In this document: positions 6,087-11,533 of the stretch, piece by piece
Numbering within the stretch: position 1 is the stretch's first letter
How the letters are laid out: the number at the start of each line of letters is the position of its first letter
Origin: Opitutales bacterium
Lineage (GTDB): Bacteria > Verrucomicrobiota > Verrucomicrobiia > Opitutales > T3Sed10-336
Assembly (NCBI GenBank): GCA_007132315.1
Contig: SLOW01000111.1
Location: forward strand, 1 to 11,533
Length of the DNA stretch: 11,533 nt
Direction: 5' to 3'
Translations under genes and position numbers: made by a program
The notes under the pieces: model-generated
Seen by the model: only the letters and a program-made list of their open reading frames with translations
Databases searched by the model: none
Told to the model about the DNA's origin: nothing

Positions 6087-7592
6087 TCAGTCGATCCGCT
6101 CTTCCAGCAGGCGAAACAGATCTTCCTCGCGGATGCGCTGTTGCTCCATCGTGTCGCGGTCGCGGAGGGTGAACGTCCCGTCTTCCAACGTGTCGAAATC
6201 CACCGTCACGCAAAACGGCGTACCGATTTCGTCCATGCGACGGTACCGGCGGCCGATGGCGCCGGAGACGTCCTGGAAGGCGGCGTATTTGCGCCGTACC
6301 CGCCGATACAGGTTCTCGGCGATTTTCACCAGTTGCGGTTTGTTTTTTACCAGGGGAAACACCGCCACCTTGACCGGCGCGATGCGCGGGTGGAGACGCA
6401 GCACGGTGCGGGATTCGCCCTCGACGGTTTCCTCCGCGTAGGCGGAGCACAGGGCCGCCAGCAGAATGCGATCGACGCCCACGCTGGGTTCGATGACGTG
6501 CGGGATGAATTTCTTCTTCGAAGCTTCATCGAATATTTCCATCGACCGGCCGCTGAATTTCTGGTGTTGGGTCAGATCGTAGTTCCCCCGGGCGGCGAAC
6601 CCCCAGAGTTCCTGCACGCCGAACGGAAACCTGTACATCAGATCGACCGTGCCCTTGGAATAATGCGACAGTTTTTCTTTCGGATGGGCGTATTCACTAA
6701 TTTGATCCCGGGGGATGCCGATGCCGCCCAACCAGTCGATGCCTGCGTCGATCCATTCCCGGTGGCACCGCTCCCAGTCCGCGTCGGGCGCGATGAAGTA
6801 TTCGATCTCCATCTGTTCGAACTCGCGGGAGCGGAAGATGAAATTGCGCGGGTTGATTTCGTTTCGGAACGCCTTGCCCACCTGAGCGATTCCGAAGGGA
6901 ATCTTCACCCGCCCCGTGTCCACGATATTGCGGAAATTGATAAAGATCCCCTGGGCGGTTTCCGGTCGGAGGAAGGCCAGGGAGTTCTCGTCGCGCAGCG
7001 CTCCGATGTGCGTTTCGAACATCATGTTGAACGAACGCGGGGGCGTCAGGCTGCCGGGTTCTCCGGTGGCGGGCGAGGGCACCAGAGCGATTTCCTTCGC
7101 CGAGGCTTCCGTGAAATCCCGGACGCGCAGCGGAGCGAGCTCGCCCCGAACGCCCTTCTTGCGTTTCATCCGCTCGGCCGCTTCCCGAAGGGTCGCTTCG
7201 AGTTCCTCGGACTCCAGGCCCGAAACGTACCCGATGGTTTCGCCGTCCACATCGACCGGTGCGAAAAAGAGCTGGTCGGCCCGGTACCGCTGCTTGGACA
7301 CCTTGCAGTCCACCAGCGGGTCGGTGAAGTTGTCCACGTGTCCCGAGGCCTCCCAGGTTTTCGGGTGGTGGATGATGGTCGAATCCAGGCCCACGATGTC
7401 GTCGCGGCGCTGCACAAAATCCTTCCACCAGGCGTCCTTGATGTTGCGGCGCAACTCGACGCCGAGGGGACCATAATCGAAAAATCCGTTCGCGCCGCCG
7501 TAAATCTCCGATGACTGGAAAATAAACCCCCGCCGGCGGCAAAGGGCCACAATGGATTCCATGGAAGTGTCGGACGCCTGGTCGGTTGTCAT
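6087..7592 (-). CDS. glyS: Glycyl-tRNA synthetase, single-chain (alpha2) type
   Basis: Class II aminoacyl-tRNA synthetase that charges tRNA-Gly with glycine in the cytoplasm. The 501-residue product matches the homodimeric bacterial/eukaryote-like type, not the alpha2beta2 (GlyQ/GlyS) type. Visible landmarks: the N-terminal CRRRGFIFQSSEIYGG and DYGPLGVELRRNIKD (18-53), LRPETAQGIF (208-217), motif 2 AFRNEINPRNFIFRSREFEQ (241-260), the GNYDLTQHQ loop (336-344), motif 3 EPSVGVDRILLAAL (368-381) and a C-terminal anticodon-binding domain from about residue 404 (APVKVAVFPLV) to 495. Start choice: ATG 7592 gives MTTDQASD before the conserved part; TTG 7607 and ATG 7562 are also in frame, and ATG 7562 (MESIVALC) begins right at the conserved region and could be the true start. 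It reads divergently from the Hsp20 genes and upstream of the ParA cassette. Confidence 0.95.
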   Translation of the reverse strand: MTTDQASDTSMESIVALCRRRGFIFQSSEIYGGANGFFDYGPLGVELRRNIKDAWWKDFVQRRDDIVGLDSTIIHHPKTWEASGHVDNFTDPLVDCKVSKQRYRADQLFFAPVDVDGETIGYVSGLESEELEATLREAAERMKRKKGVRGELAPLRVRDFTEASAKEIALVPSPATGEPGSLTPPRSFNMMFETHIGALRDENSLAFLRPETAQGIFINFRNIVDTGRVKIPFGIAQVGKAFRNEINPRNFIFRSREFEQMEIEYFIAPDADWERCHREWIDAGIDWLGGIGIPRDQISEYAHPKEKLSHYSKGTVDLMYRFPFGVQELWGFAARGNYDLTQHQKFSGRSMEIFDEASKKKFIPHVIEPSVGVDRILLAALCSAYAEETVEGESRTVLRLHPRIAPVKVAVFPLVKNKPQLVKIAENLYRRVRRKYAAFQDVSGAIGRRYRRMDEIGTPFCVTVDFDTLEDGTFTLRDRDTMEQQRIREEDLFRLLEERID

Positions 7593-7664
7593 AAGCCGAT
7601 CATGCAATCCCGTTTACCATCAGGGCGTCAAGCCCGCAGCACGCGACACCACAGGGAATGCGGG

Positions 7665-7702
7665 GCCTTTTCGTTTGACGGCCGCAAGCCGCATGAAAAG
7701 GC
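7665..7702. promoter_or_regulatory. Hairpin in the glyS leader side of the divergent region
   Basis: A perfect 8-bp inverted repeat GCCTTTTC (7665-7672) and GAAAAGGC (7695-7702) encloses a second stem CGGC/GCCG (7679-7682, 7688-7691) with a five-base loop. On the minus strand it would lie about 70-110 bases upstream of glyS. It lacks the conserved T-box core, so tRNA-sensing control is not supported; it may be an operator, a leader hairpin, or chance. Confidence 0.4.
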
Positions 7703-7972
7703 ATTTGAAATCGAACATTTCAGAGTTGAAACAAAGCGATGATTTCGAATGGGATATGTGGTCAAATAAAAACACCGTGACAGGGAACGGCACTCGTCTC
7801 GGTTGAGCCGGGACCGAACGATGACGTGAGCATTTCCGTCTACATGGATCGTTATGGCACATTTTGTGAGACACCCTTGCTCGCCCGCCGCCGATTCTTA
7901 TTTATTAAAACACTTATAAAGAAAAACTTAAGGTTCTGGCGTTCTGGCATGCGTTAAGCTAATTGTAAGAGA

Positions 7973-7989
7973 GAATGCGTTGGGCATTC
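7973..7989 (+). promoter_or_regulatory. Short inverted repeat upstream of hsp20 gene 1
   Basis: GAATGC (7973-7978) and GCATTC (7984-7989) form a perfect 6-bp stem with a five-base loop, 35-50 bases before the first hsp20 start codon. It could be an operator or a 5' untranslated-region hairpin. It does not cover the Shine-Dalgarno sequence, and no fourU-type pairing to AGGAGG is evident, so an RNA thermometer is not supported by eye. A tandem GTTCTGGC GTTCTGGC lies just upstream (7933-7948). Confidence 0.35.
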
Positions 7990-8023
7990 GGAAACCAATC
8001 CAATTTGAAAGGAGGTGTCTGTT

Positions 8024-8503
8024 ATGAGACTGATAGAAAGAAATCATCCGAATACCGGTTTGACACATGGCGATCCGTTCTTCGGCACGGCTTGGCCGCG
8101 GATCTCGGATTGGGCACGCAGCTTCGACCGCTTGTTCGATCTGCCCTTCGATGACGATTTCTTCGGTTATCGGGGCGACCGGGCTTCGATGGTCCGTCCG
8201 GCGGCCGATCTCTATGAGGACGGCGAACACTATTACGTGCGGATGGACCTGCCCGGCATGGACAAGGACGCGATCAACGTGGAAATCGAGCGCGGCATCC
8301 TGACCGTCGGCGGGGCTCGCAAGGGCTTCGGGGACGACGGCGAAGCGCAGCGCACGTTCGAGGTGCGCCGCAGTGTCCGGCTACCCGAGGCGATCGCGGA
8401 AGATCAGGTGAAGGCCGCTTATGAGGACGGCGTGTTGACCGTGACCCTTCCCAAGCGGGAAGAGGATCGCGCCCGAAAGGTGATGATTGAGGAAGGGAAG
8501 TGA
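8024..8503 (+). CDS. Small heat-shock protein, Hsp20/alpha-crystallin family (copy 1)
   Basis: ATP-independent holdase chaperone that binds unfolding proteins in the cytoplasm, normally as an oligomer. The 159-residue product has an aromatic-rich N-terminal arm (WPRISDWARSFDRLFDLPF, 25-42) and an alpha-crystallin domain at about 57-144, with the typical VRPAADLYEDGEHYYVRMDLPG opening stretch (57-78) and the hallmark AAYEDGVLTVTLPK (131-144). The C-terminal tail (ARKVMIEEGK) lacks a clear I-x-I motif, which in this family docks subunits together. ATG 8024 is preferred over the in-frame GTG 8015 because an excellent GGAGG (8011-8015) lies 8 bases before it. A second hsp20 gene follows after 31 bases with the same type of ribosome-binding site, so they form an operon. 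Confidence 0.95.
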   Translation: MRLIERNHPNTGLTHGDPFFGTAWPRISDWARSFDRLFDLPFDDDFFGYRGDRASMVRPAADLYEDGEHYYVRMDLPGMDKDAINVEIERGILTVGGARKGFGDDGEAQRTFEVRRSVRLPEAIAEDQVKAAYEDGVLTVTLPKREEDRARKVMIEEGK

Positions 8504-8534
8504 ACCCGTTCGATGACGAAAGGAGGGATGTGTT

Positions 8535-8939
8535 ATGACTTCGGATAAGACAGTGATTCCAACCAGAGAAGGCCGCTTGTCCCGGAACCGGGCGGCGGAC
8601 GCCCCCGCGGCACGGGCGACCGTGGCACCGCACTACGAAATCAAGGAGTCCGATGACGCCCTCGGGCTGGAGGTGTTCCTGCCCGGTGTGAAGCGGGACA
8701 ATCTCAATCTCTCGGTGGAAGGCCGCGAGTTGCTCCTGACGGCCGGCCGCAGCTGGAACCGGCCGGCGGAGTGGACGGCTGTCTGGGTCGAAACCGGCGA
8801 TTTCGATTACCGGTTGCACCTGATGCTTCCCGAGGGATTGGAGCAGGAGAAGATCCACGCCGAATTGAAGAACGGCGTACTGCGCCTGACGCTCCCCAAG
8901 AGCGCCGGTGCCCAGAAGAGGAAAATCAAGATCGAGTAA
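8535..8939 (+). CDS. Small heat-shock protein, Hsp20/alpha-crystallin family (copy 2)
   Basis: Second Hsp20 holdase of the pair, 134 residues and quite different in sequence from the first. It has a short polar N-terminal arm (1-32) instead of an aromatic one, an alpha-crystallin domain at about 33-123 (YEIKESDDALGLEVFLPGV; the hallmark LKNGVLRLTLPK at 111-122), an unusually Trp-rich middle (WNRPAEWTAVW, 74-84), and a C-terminal I-x-I motif (IKI, 131-133) that the first copy lacks. The two may therefore co-assemble, one bringing the arm and the other the docking tail; that is an inference. AGGAGG at 8521-8526 lies 8 bases before ATG 8535. A strong intrinsic terminator follows at 8976. Confidence 0.93.
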   Translation: MTSDKTVIPTREGRLSRNRAADAPAARATVAPHYEIKESDDALGLEVFLPGVKRDNLNLSVEGRELLLTAGRSWNRPAEWTAVWVETGDFDYRLHLMLPEGLEQEKIHAELKNGVLRLTLPKSAGAQKRKIKIE

Positions 8940-8975
8940 GACGGCGTCCCGAAATCGGGGACCGCCAATGCAACG

Positions 8976-9005
8976 AGCCCGAAGCCAAGCGCTTCGGGCT
9001 TTTTT
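8976..9005 (+). terminator. Intrinsic terminator after the hsp20 operon
   Basis: A perfect 10-bp stem, AGCCCGAAGC (8976-8985) and GCTTCGGGCT (8991-9000), with a five-base loop CAAGC, runs straight into a T tract (9000-9005). It lies 36 bases after the stop of the second hsp20 gene. A smaller hairpin GTCCC/GGGAC (8946-8950, 8958-8962) precedes it. Confidence 0.9.
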
Positions 9006-9045
9006 CGGTGGAATATCCCCGGCGCGATTCGCCCCTCCCCTGGAG

Positions 9046-9065
9046 GGCGGCGCTCCCGCGCCGCC
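9046..9065 (-). repeat. GC hairpin between convergent genes
   Basis: GGCGGCGC (9046-9053) and GCGCCGCC (9058-9065) form a perfect 8-bp stem with a four-base loop. In the minus-strand transcript the loop reads GGGA, which fits a GNRA tetraloop, so it could protect or end the mRNA of the J-domain gene, whose stop lies 42 bases away. There is no T tract. Similar GC palindromes are often dispersed repeats; only one copy is in this window. Confidence 0.45.
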
Positions 9066-9106
9066 GCAGGCAACGCGTCCCCGGGCCCCCGAGCGCACCC
9101 GTCGAA

Positions 9107-10129
9107 TTACAGGTCGTACTTCTTCCGAAAATATTCGTACGCCTCGTTGATCTTCTTGATCTCCTGGTCCGCCACCTCGCGCAGGCGCGAGCCCAGGTGC
9201 GAAACTTTGTCGGGGTGGTACTGTCCGACCAGTCCCCGGTAGGCTCTTCGGATGTCTTCGCGGGAAACGCGGCCGGTCAGGCCGAGAATGCGGGCGTATT
9301 CCTTTTCCTCCGGCACGGTGGTATTTTCGACCCGGGGACCGGAGTCGCCGTACTTACACTCGTAATACCGTTGGCTGCTGACTCCGAAAACGGCTACCAC
9401 GAGATCGAGAAAGAGCGCCTCACGGCGCCGCAAGCGACCGTCGGCCAGGGCCAGGGCAACCAGCATGTCGATCGTCCGGGCCAGGAAGTGCTGCTGTTCG
9501 GCGTGGTGGTCGCGGAACCGCCGCACATGTTCCTCGAACGACATGCGGGAATCCCGGGCCGCCCGGAAGTTGCGGATGGCTTCCTTGCGGGCCGCGTCCG
9601 AAAGGGAGAGTTCCTCGTTCAGAAACTGATCCACCGCGCCGATTTCGGCCGCGGTGATCGGACCGTCGCATTTCGCGAGTTTGGCGAACATGGCCATGAG
9701 ATCCGGATAGCTCGCCGGCAGGTGCCGGGGCGGCCGCGGATGTGGATCCGTTCGCGGGCGCGAGCCGCGGTGGGTGTGTCCGCGTTTCCGGTCGGCGTCC
9801 ATGGGGTACCCGAAGCGATTCGGGCCGGATGTGCCCTGCAGAAAGCCCAACACGCAGAGGTTTCCGAGCTGGCCGATCACGGGGATCAGGATTGTGAGCG
9901 ACCACCAGGCGGAGTGGTCGAGATCGTGCCAGCGTTTCGCCAGCATTGCGGTGATCGGCCACAGCAGAGCCGCCAGAATCATCCAGCCGGCGAAGGCGGC
10001 GACGTTGTCGGGAGCGCTGACCAGCAGATAACCGATCCAGGCGAGCAGGGCAAAAACCACCGCGGTCTTCCAGAAAGTGACCCGGTTGATACGTCCCTCG
10101 GTGGAGAATGCCAGTTCGGTGAAAGTCAT
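9107..10129 (-). CDS. Membrane J-domain co-chaperone with DUF805-like and TerB-like domains
   Basis: A 340-residue three-part protein. Residues 1-110 look like a DUF805 membrane domain: an FSTEGRINRVTFW opening (8-20), hydrophobic segments at about 19-36, 43-64 and 75-97, the signature RWHDLDHSAWW (66-76) and GTSGPNRFGYP (99-109). Residues 111-140 are a basic, His/Pro/Arg-rich linker. Residues 141-250 resemble the TerB/DjlA middle domain (MAMFAKLAKCDGPITAAEI at 145-163 and DMLVALALADGRLRRRE at 221-237). Residues 275-340 are a J domain with HPD at 305-307, which would stimulate an Hsp70 (DnaK). TerB plus a C-terminal J domain with an N-terminal membrane anchor is the plan of DjlA; here the anchor is a DUF805-type domain. 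It likely recruits DnaK to the inner face of the cytoplasmic membrane. It is convergent with the hsp20 pair. No Shine-Dalgarno is visible; a palindrome GGAACGTTCC (10152-10161) lies 22 bases upstream. Confidence 0.9.
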   Translation of the reverse strand: MTFTELAFSTEGRINRVTFWKTAVVFALLAWIGYLLVSAPDNVAAFAGWMILAALLWPITAMLAKRWHDLDHSAWWSLTILIPVIGQLGNLCVLGFLQGTSGPNRFGYPMDADRKRGHTHRGSRPRTDPHPRPPRHLPASYPDLMAMFAKLAKCDGPITAAEIGAVDQFLNEELSLSDAARKEAIRNFRAARDSRMSFEEHVRRFRDHHAEQQHFLARTIDMLVALALADGRLRRREALFLDLVVAVFGVSSQRYYECKYGDSGPRVENTTVPEEKEYARILGLTGRVSREDIRRAYRGLVGQYHPDKVSHLGSRLREVADQEIKKINEAYEYFRKKYDL

Positions 10130-10151
10130 GGTGCTAGGGAGGTCGCTCGGC

Positions 10152-10161
10152 GGAACGTTCC
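10152..10161. promoter_or_regulatory. Palindrome upstream of the J-domain gene
   Basis: GGAACGTTCC is a perfect 10-bp palindrome 22 bases before ATG 10129 (minus strand), in the 84-base gap after the CPBP protease gene. Its position suits an operator, but no regulator is known to me for it; it may be chance. Confidence 0.25.
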
Positions 10162-10213
10162 CACCATGTATCCGGGTTTGCGGGTGGGTTCAACGACGAT
10201 TTTTCCGCCCGGA

Positions 10214-11047
10214 TCAGTCGCCGCCGGTTTGCAGAAGGGTCAGGACAAAGGTGTTGAGGTTGAAGACGGCGTGAAGCAGTACCGGGACTCTCAAGCTCCC
10301 GGTCTTTTCGTAAACGAAACACAGGAGTGCGCCGAACGCGATCAGGACCGGCAGGCCCGCAAGGTGCAGGTGAATCGCCCCGAAAATAACCGACGAGACC
10401 GCCACGGCCCCGACCATGGGCATGATGCCTTTTAGGTAGCGGTAGAGACAGCCGCGGAAGATCAGTTCTTCGGCGATGGGGGCGATGACGACCAGCAGCA
10501 CGAACATGCCCGCGAGCAGGGGAATCGAGGTCGCGTCCATCAGCGCGTTTACCATTTCCTGGGTGCGCAGGGCTTCCGGGGCAACAGTGTCGAGGGTGAG
10601 TCCCCAGGCTACGTTGACAATTGTGAAGACCGGGATGAAGGCGAGAAACGCGTACAGCGCCCAGAGGGCCGAGGCCGACCAGGAAATCGGGGCGAAACTC
10701 AGCGGGGTTCGGAAATGCTGGGGCGAATTGACACGAAAAAAGGCCCAGACCGCAATAAACGTGAGCTGGCTCAGGGCGCCTCCGAACAGCATCAATCGCG
10801 GTGACAGCGCGGCGTCTTCCCCGGGCGCCGGAACCAGGGCGGCGAATAGAAGTTGCACCAGGATGAAGGCCAGCGCCAGCGAGGCCACGAAGAATCCGAA
10901 GTCCGGGGGCGGGATTCGCCAGGCGGATACCAGCGACCGGTCGAGTTTGAAAGATCGTCTGCTCAGGCAGTGGATGAAGGCGACGAACCCGCCGATGAGC
11001 AACAGGACCACGTAGAGGGCCATGGACGGCGGTACTTCGTCAACCAT
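10214..11047 (-). CDS. CPBP-family intramembrane metalloprotease (CAAX/Abi)
   Basis: A 277-residue polytopic membrane protein of the CPBP (Rce1/Abi) family. About seven to eight hydrophobic segments are visible (roughly 9-27, 52-72, 85-104, 123-148, 174-192, 209-225, 231-247, 255-272). The three catalytic motifs are intact: EELIFR (193-198, Glu193/Glu194), FGAIH (222-226, His226) and HAVFN (259-263, His259/Asn263), as expected for a glutamate-activated or metal-assisted protease in the cytoplasmic membrane. In bacteria such proteins cut membrane-bound peptides, e.g. in bacteriocin immunity or anti-sigma processing; the substrate here is unknown. ATG 11047 overlaps the pyrC stop by 8 bases, which implies translational coupling; ATG 11023 (MALYVV) is an in-frame alternative right at the first membrane segment. 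Confidence 0.9.
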   Translation of the reverse strand: MVDEVPPSMALYVVLLLIGGFVAFIHCLSRRSFKLDRSLVSAWRIPPPDFGFFVASLALAFILVQLLFAALVPAPGEDAALSPRLMLFGGALSQLTFIAVWAFFRVNSPQHFRTPLSFAPISWSASALWALYAFLAFIPVFTIVNVAWGLTLDTVAPEALRTQEMVNALMDATSIPLLAGMFVLLVVIAPIAEELIFRGCLYRYLKGIMPMVGAVAVSSVIFGAIHLHLAGLPVLIAFGALLCFVYEKTGSLRVPVLLHAVFNLNTFVLTLLQTGGD

Positions 11048-11533
11048 CTCGCCGAATCTTTCCCTCGTGATAGATCACTTCGCCGCCGACGATCGTCGAT
11101 CGCGTTCGGCCTTTGAGTGAACGGTAATTCCAGGGGGAGTTGCACGACTTGCTGAAAAAACGGGTCGGATCGACCTCCCACACCTCGTCGGGATCGAATA
11201 CGATGACATCCGCATCCGCTCCCGCCAGCAGGGTTCCTTTGTCCAGTCCGACCACGCCGGCGGGTTTGGACGTCATTAGGGCGAGGGTTTGCGGGAGGGA
11301 CAGTTCTCCGCTGTGGTAAAGAATTTCCAGCGAAACCGCCAGGGCGGTTTCCAGCCCGACGATCCCGAAGGGAGCGTAATCGAATTCCTGGTCCTTTTCG
11401 AAGTCGGTGTGGGGCGCGTGATCGGTCGCGATGCAGTCGATCACGCCGTCCTTGAGCCCGTCGATGATCGCGCGGCGGTCCTCTTCGGTGCGGAGGGGCG
11501 GATTCATCTTGAAGTGGGTGTCGTAGGTCTTGA
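11040..11533 (-). CDS. pyrC: Dihydroorotase, C-terminal part (5' end outside window)
   Basis: Zinc amidohydrolase that closes carbamoyl-aspartate to dihydroorotate in pyrimidine synthesis. About 164 C-terminal residues are present; the frame is open to the window edge and the visible start KTYDTHFKMNPPLR is internal to the family, so the gene continues beyond 11533. Landmarks: MNPPLRTEEDRRAI (substrate-binding), ATDHAPHT with the catalytic aspartate, FGIVGLETAL, and the C-terminal GADADVIVFDPDEVWEV and FFSKSCNSPWNYRSLKGR segments typical of type I (multifunctional-like) bacterial dihydroorotases. The gene ends by overlapping the CPBP protease start. An aspartate carbamoyltransferase gene (pyrB) often precedes it but would be outside the window. 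Confidence 0.93.
   Translation of the reverse strand, partial: KTYDTHFKMNPPLRTEEDRRAIIDGLKDGVIDCIATDHAPHTDFEKDQEFDYAPFGIVGLETALAVSLEILYHSGELSLPQTLALMTSKPAGVVGLDKGTLLAGADADVIVFDPDEVWEVDPTRFFSKSCNSPWNYRSLKGRTRSTIVGGEVIYHEGKIRRDG

Larger units (their letters stand above)
7593..8023. other. Divergent control region between glyS and the hsp20 pair
   Basis: About 430 bases without a supportable gene, noticeably richer in A and T than its surroundings, especially 7895-7932. It should hold promoters for glyS (leftward) and the hsp20 genes (rightward). On the minus strand a TTGACG box (7626-7631) precedes glyS, but its -10 partner is poor. Rightward, TATAAA at 7915-7920 is a candidate -10 without a good -35. 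I find no CIRCE inverted repeat and no classical sigma-32 promoter, and no tRNA. Short open frames here (about 84 codons on both strands) show no protein-like features and are not called. Confidence 0.5.

Noticed and set aside
6006..7514. 502-codon open frame on the plus strand antisense to glyS
   Set aside because: glyS on the minus strand has all class II synthetase motifs; the plus-strand frame has none.
7593..7760. T-box riboswitch upstream of glyS
   Set aside because: The conserved T-box core and antiterminator pattern are absent on the minus strand; only a simple hairpin is seen.
7552..7874. Two 84-codon open frames on opposite strands in the glyS-hsp20 gap
   Set aside because: No ribosome-binding site, no recognisable motif, unusual composition, and one overlaps the glyS start; likely chance frames in a control region.
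8771..10435. 554-codon open frame on the plus strand
   Set aside because: It is antisense to the J-domain and CPBP genes, crosses a terminator and has the typical look of a GC-rich shadow frame.

Overview
The window is a GC-rich bacterial chromosomal segment, densely packed and mostly housekeeping or accessory genes, with no rRNA, tRNA, CRISPR array or transposase gene seen. I cannot name the organism. Most start codons lack a clear Shine-Dalgarno sequence while the two heat-shock genes have strong ones, the glycyl-tRNA synthetase is the single-chain (alpha2) type, and the ribose-5-phosphate isomerase B is the mycobacterium-like type. That mix fits a metagenome-type or environmental lineage, possibly from the PVC group or a neighbouring phylum. 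This is a guess, not a classification.

Layout. Positions 1-2790 (+ strand): the 3' bulk of an N-carbamoylputrescine amidase gene (aguB-like), a family 4 glycosidase 2 bases later, and rpiB. Positions 2849-5711 (- strand): a ParA-family ATPase, then a 348-residue protein of unknown function, then a 207-residue coiled-coil protein, read in that order. Between the ATPase and the unknown gene lies a ~241-bp palindromic element with inverted terminal repeats, resembling a MITE or REP-type mobile repeat; one end supplies the stop codon of the ATPase gene. Positions 5712-6086 hold no gene but carry one copy pair of a 17-18 bp direct repeat. Positions 6087-7592 (- strand): glycyl-tRNA synthetase. Positions 7593-8023: a divergent, relatively AT-rich control region. 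Positions 8024-8939 (+ strand): two tandem small heat-shock proteins, followed by a good intrinsic terminator. Positions 9107-10129 (- strand): an unusual membrane co-chaperone that joins a DUF805-like membrane domain, a TerB-like domain and a C-terminal J domain. Positions 10214-11533 (- strand): a CPBP-family membrane protease overlapping by 8 bp the end of a dihydroorotase gene (pyrC) that runs off the window.

How they may work together. The ParA ATPase with two co-oriented unknown proteins (one with a disordered linker and basic C-terminal helix, one with a basic N-terminus and long coiled coil) looks like a ParA-type positioning or partition cassette without a recognisable ParB; this is the best candidate for an undescribed system here, but the functional link is an inference from gene order. 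The two Hsp20 proteins and the J-domain membrane protein converge on the same terminator region and are all proteostasis factors, though they are not one operon.
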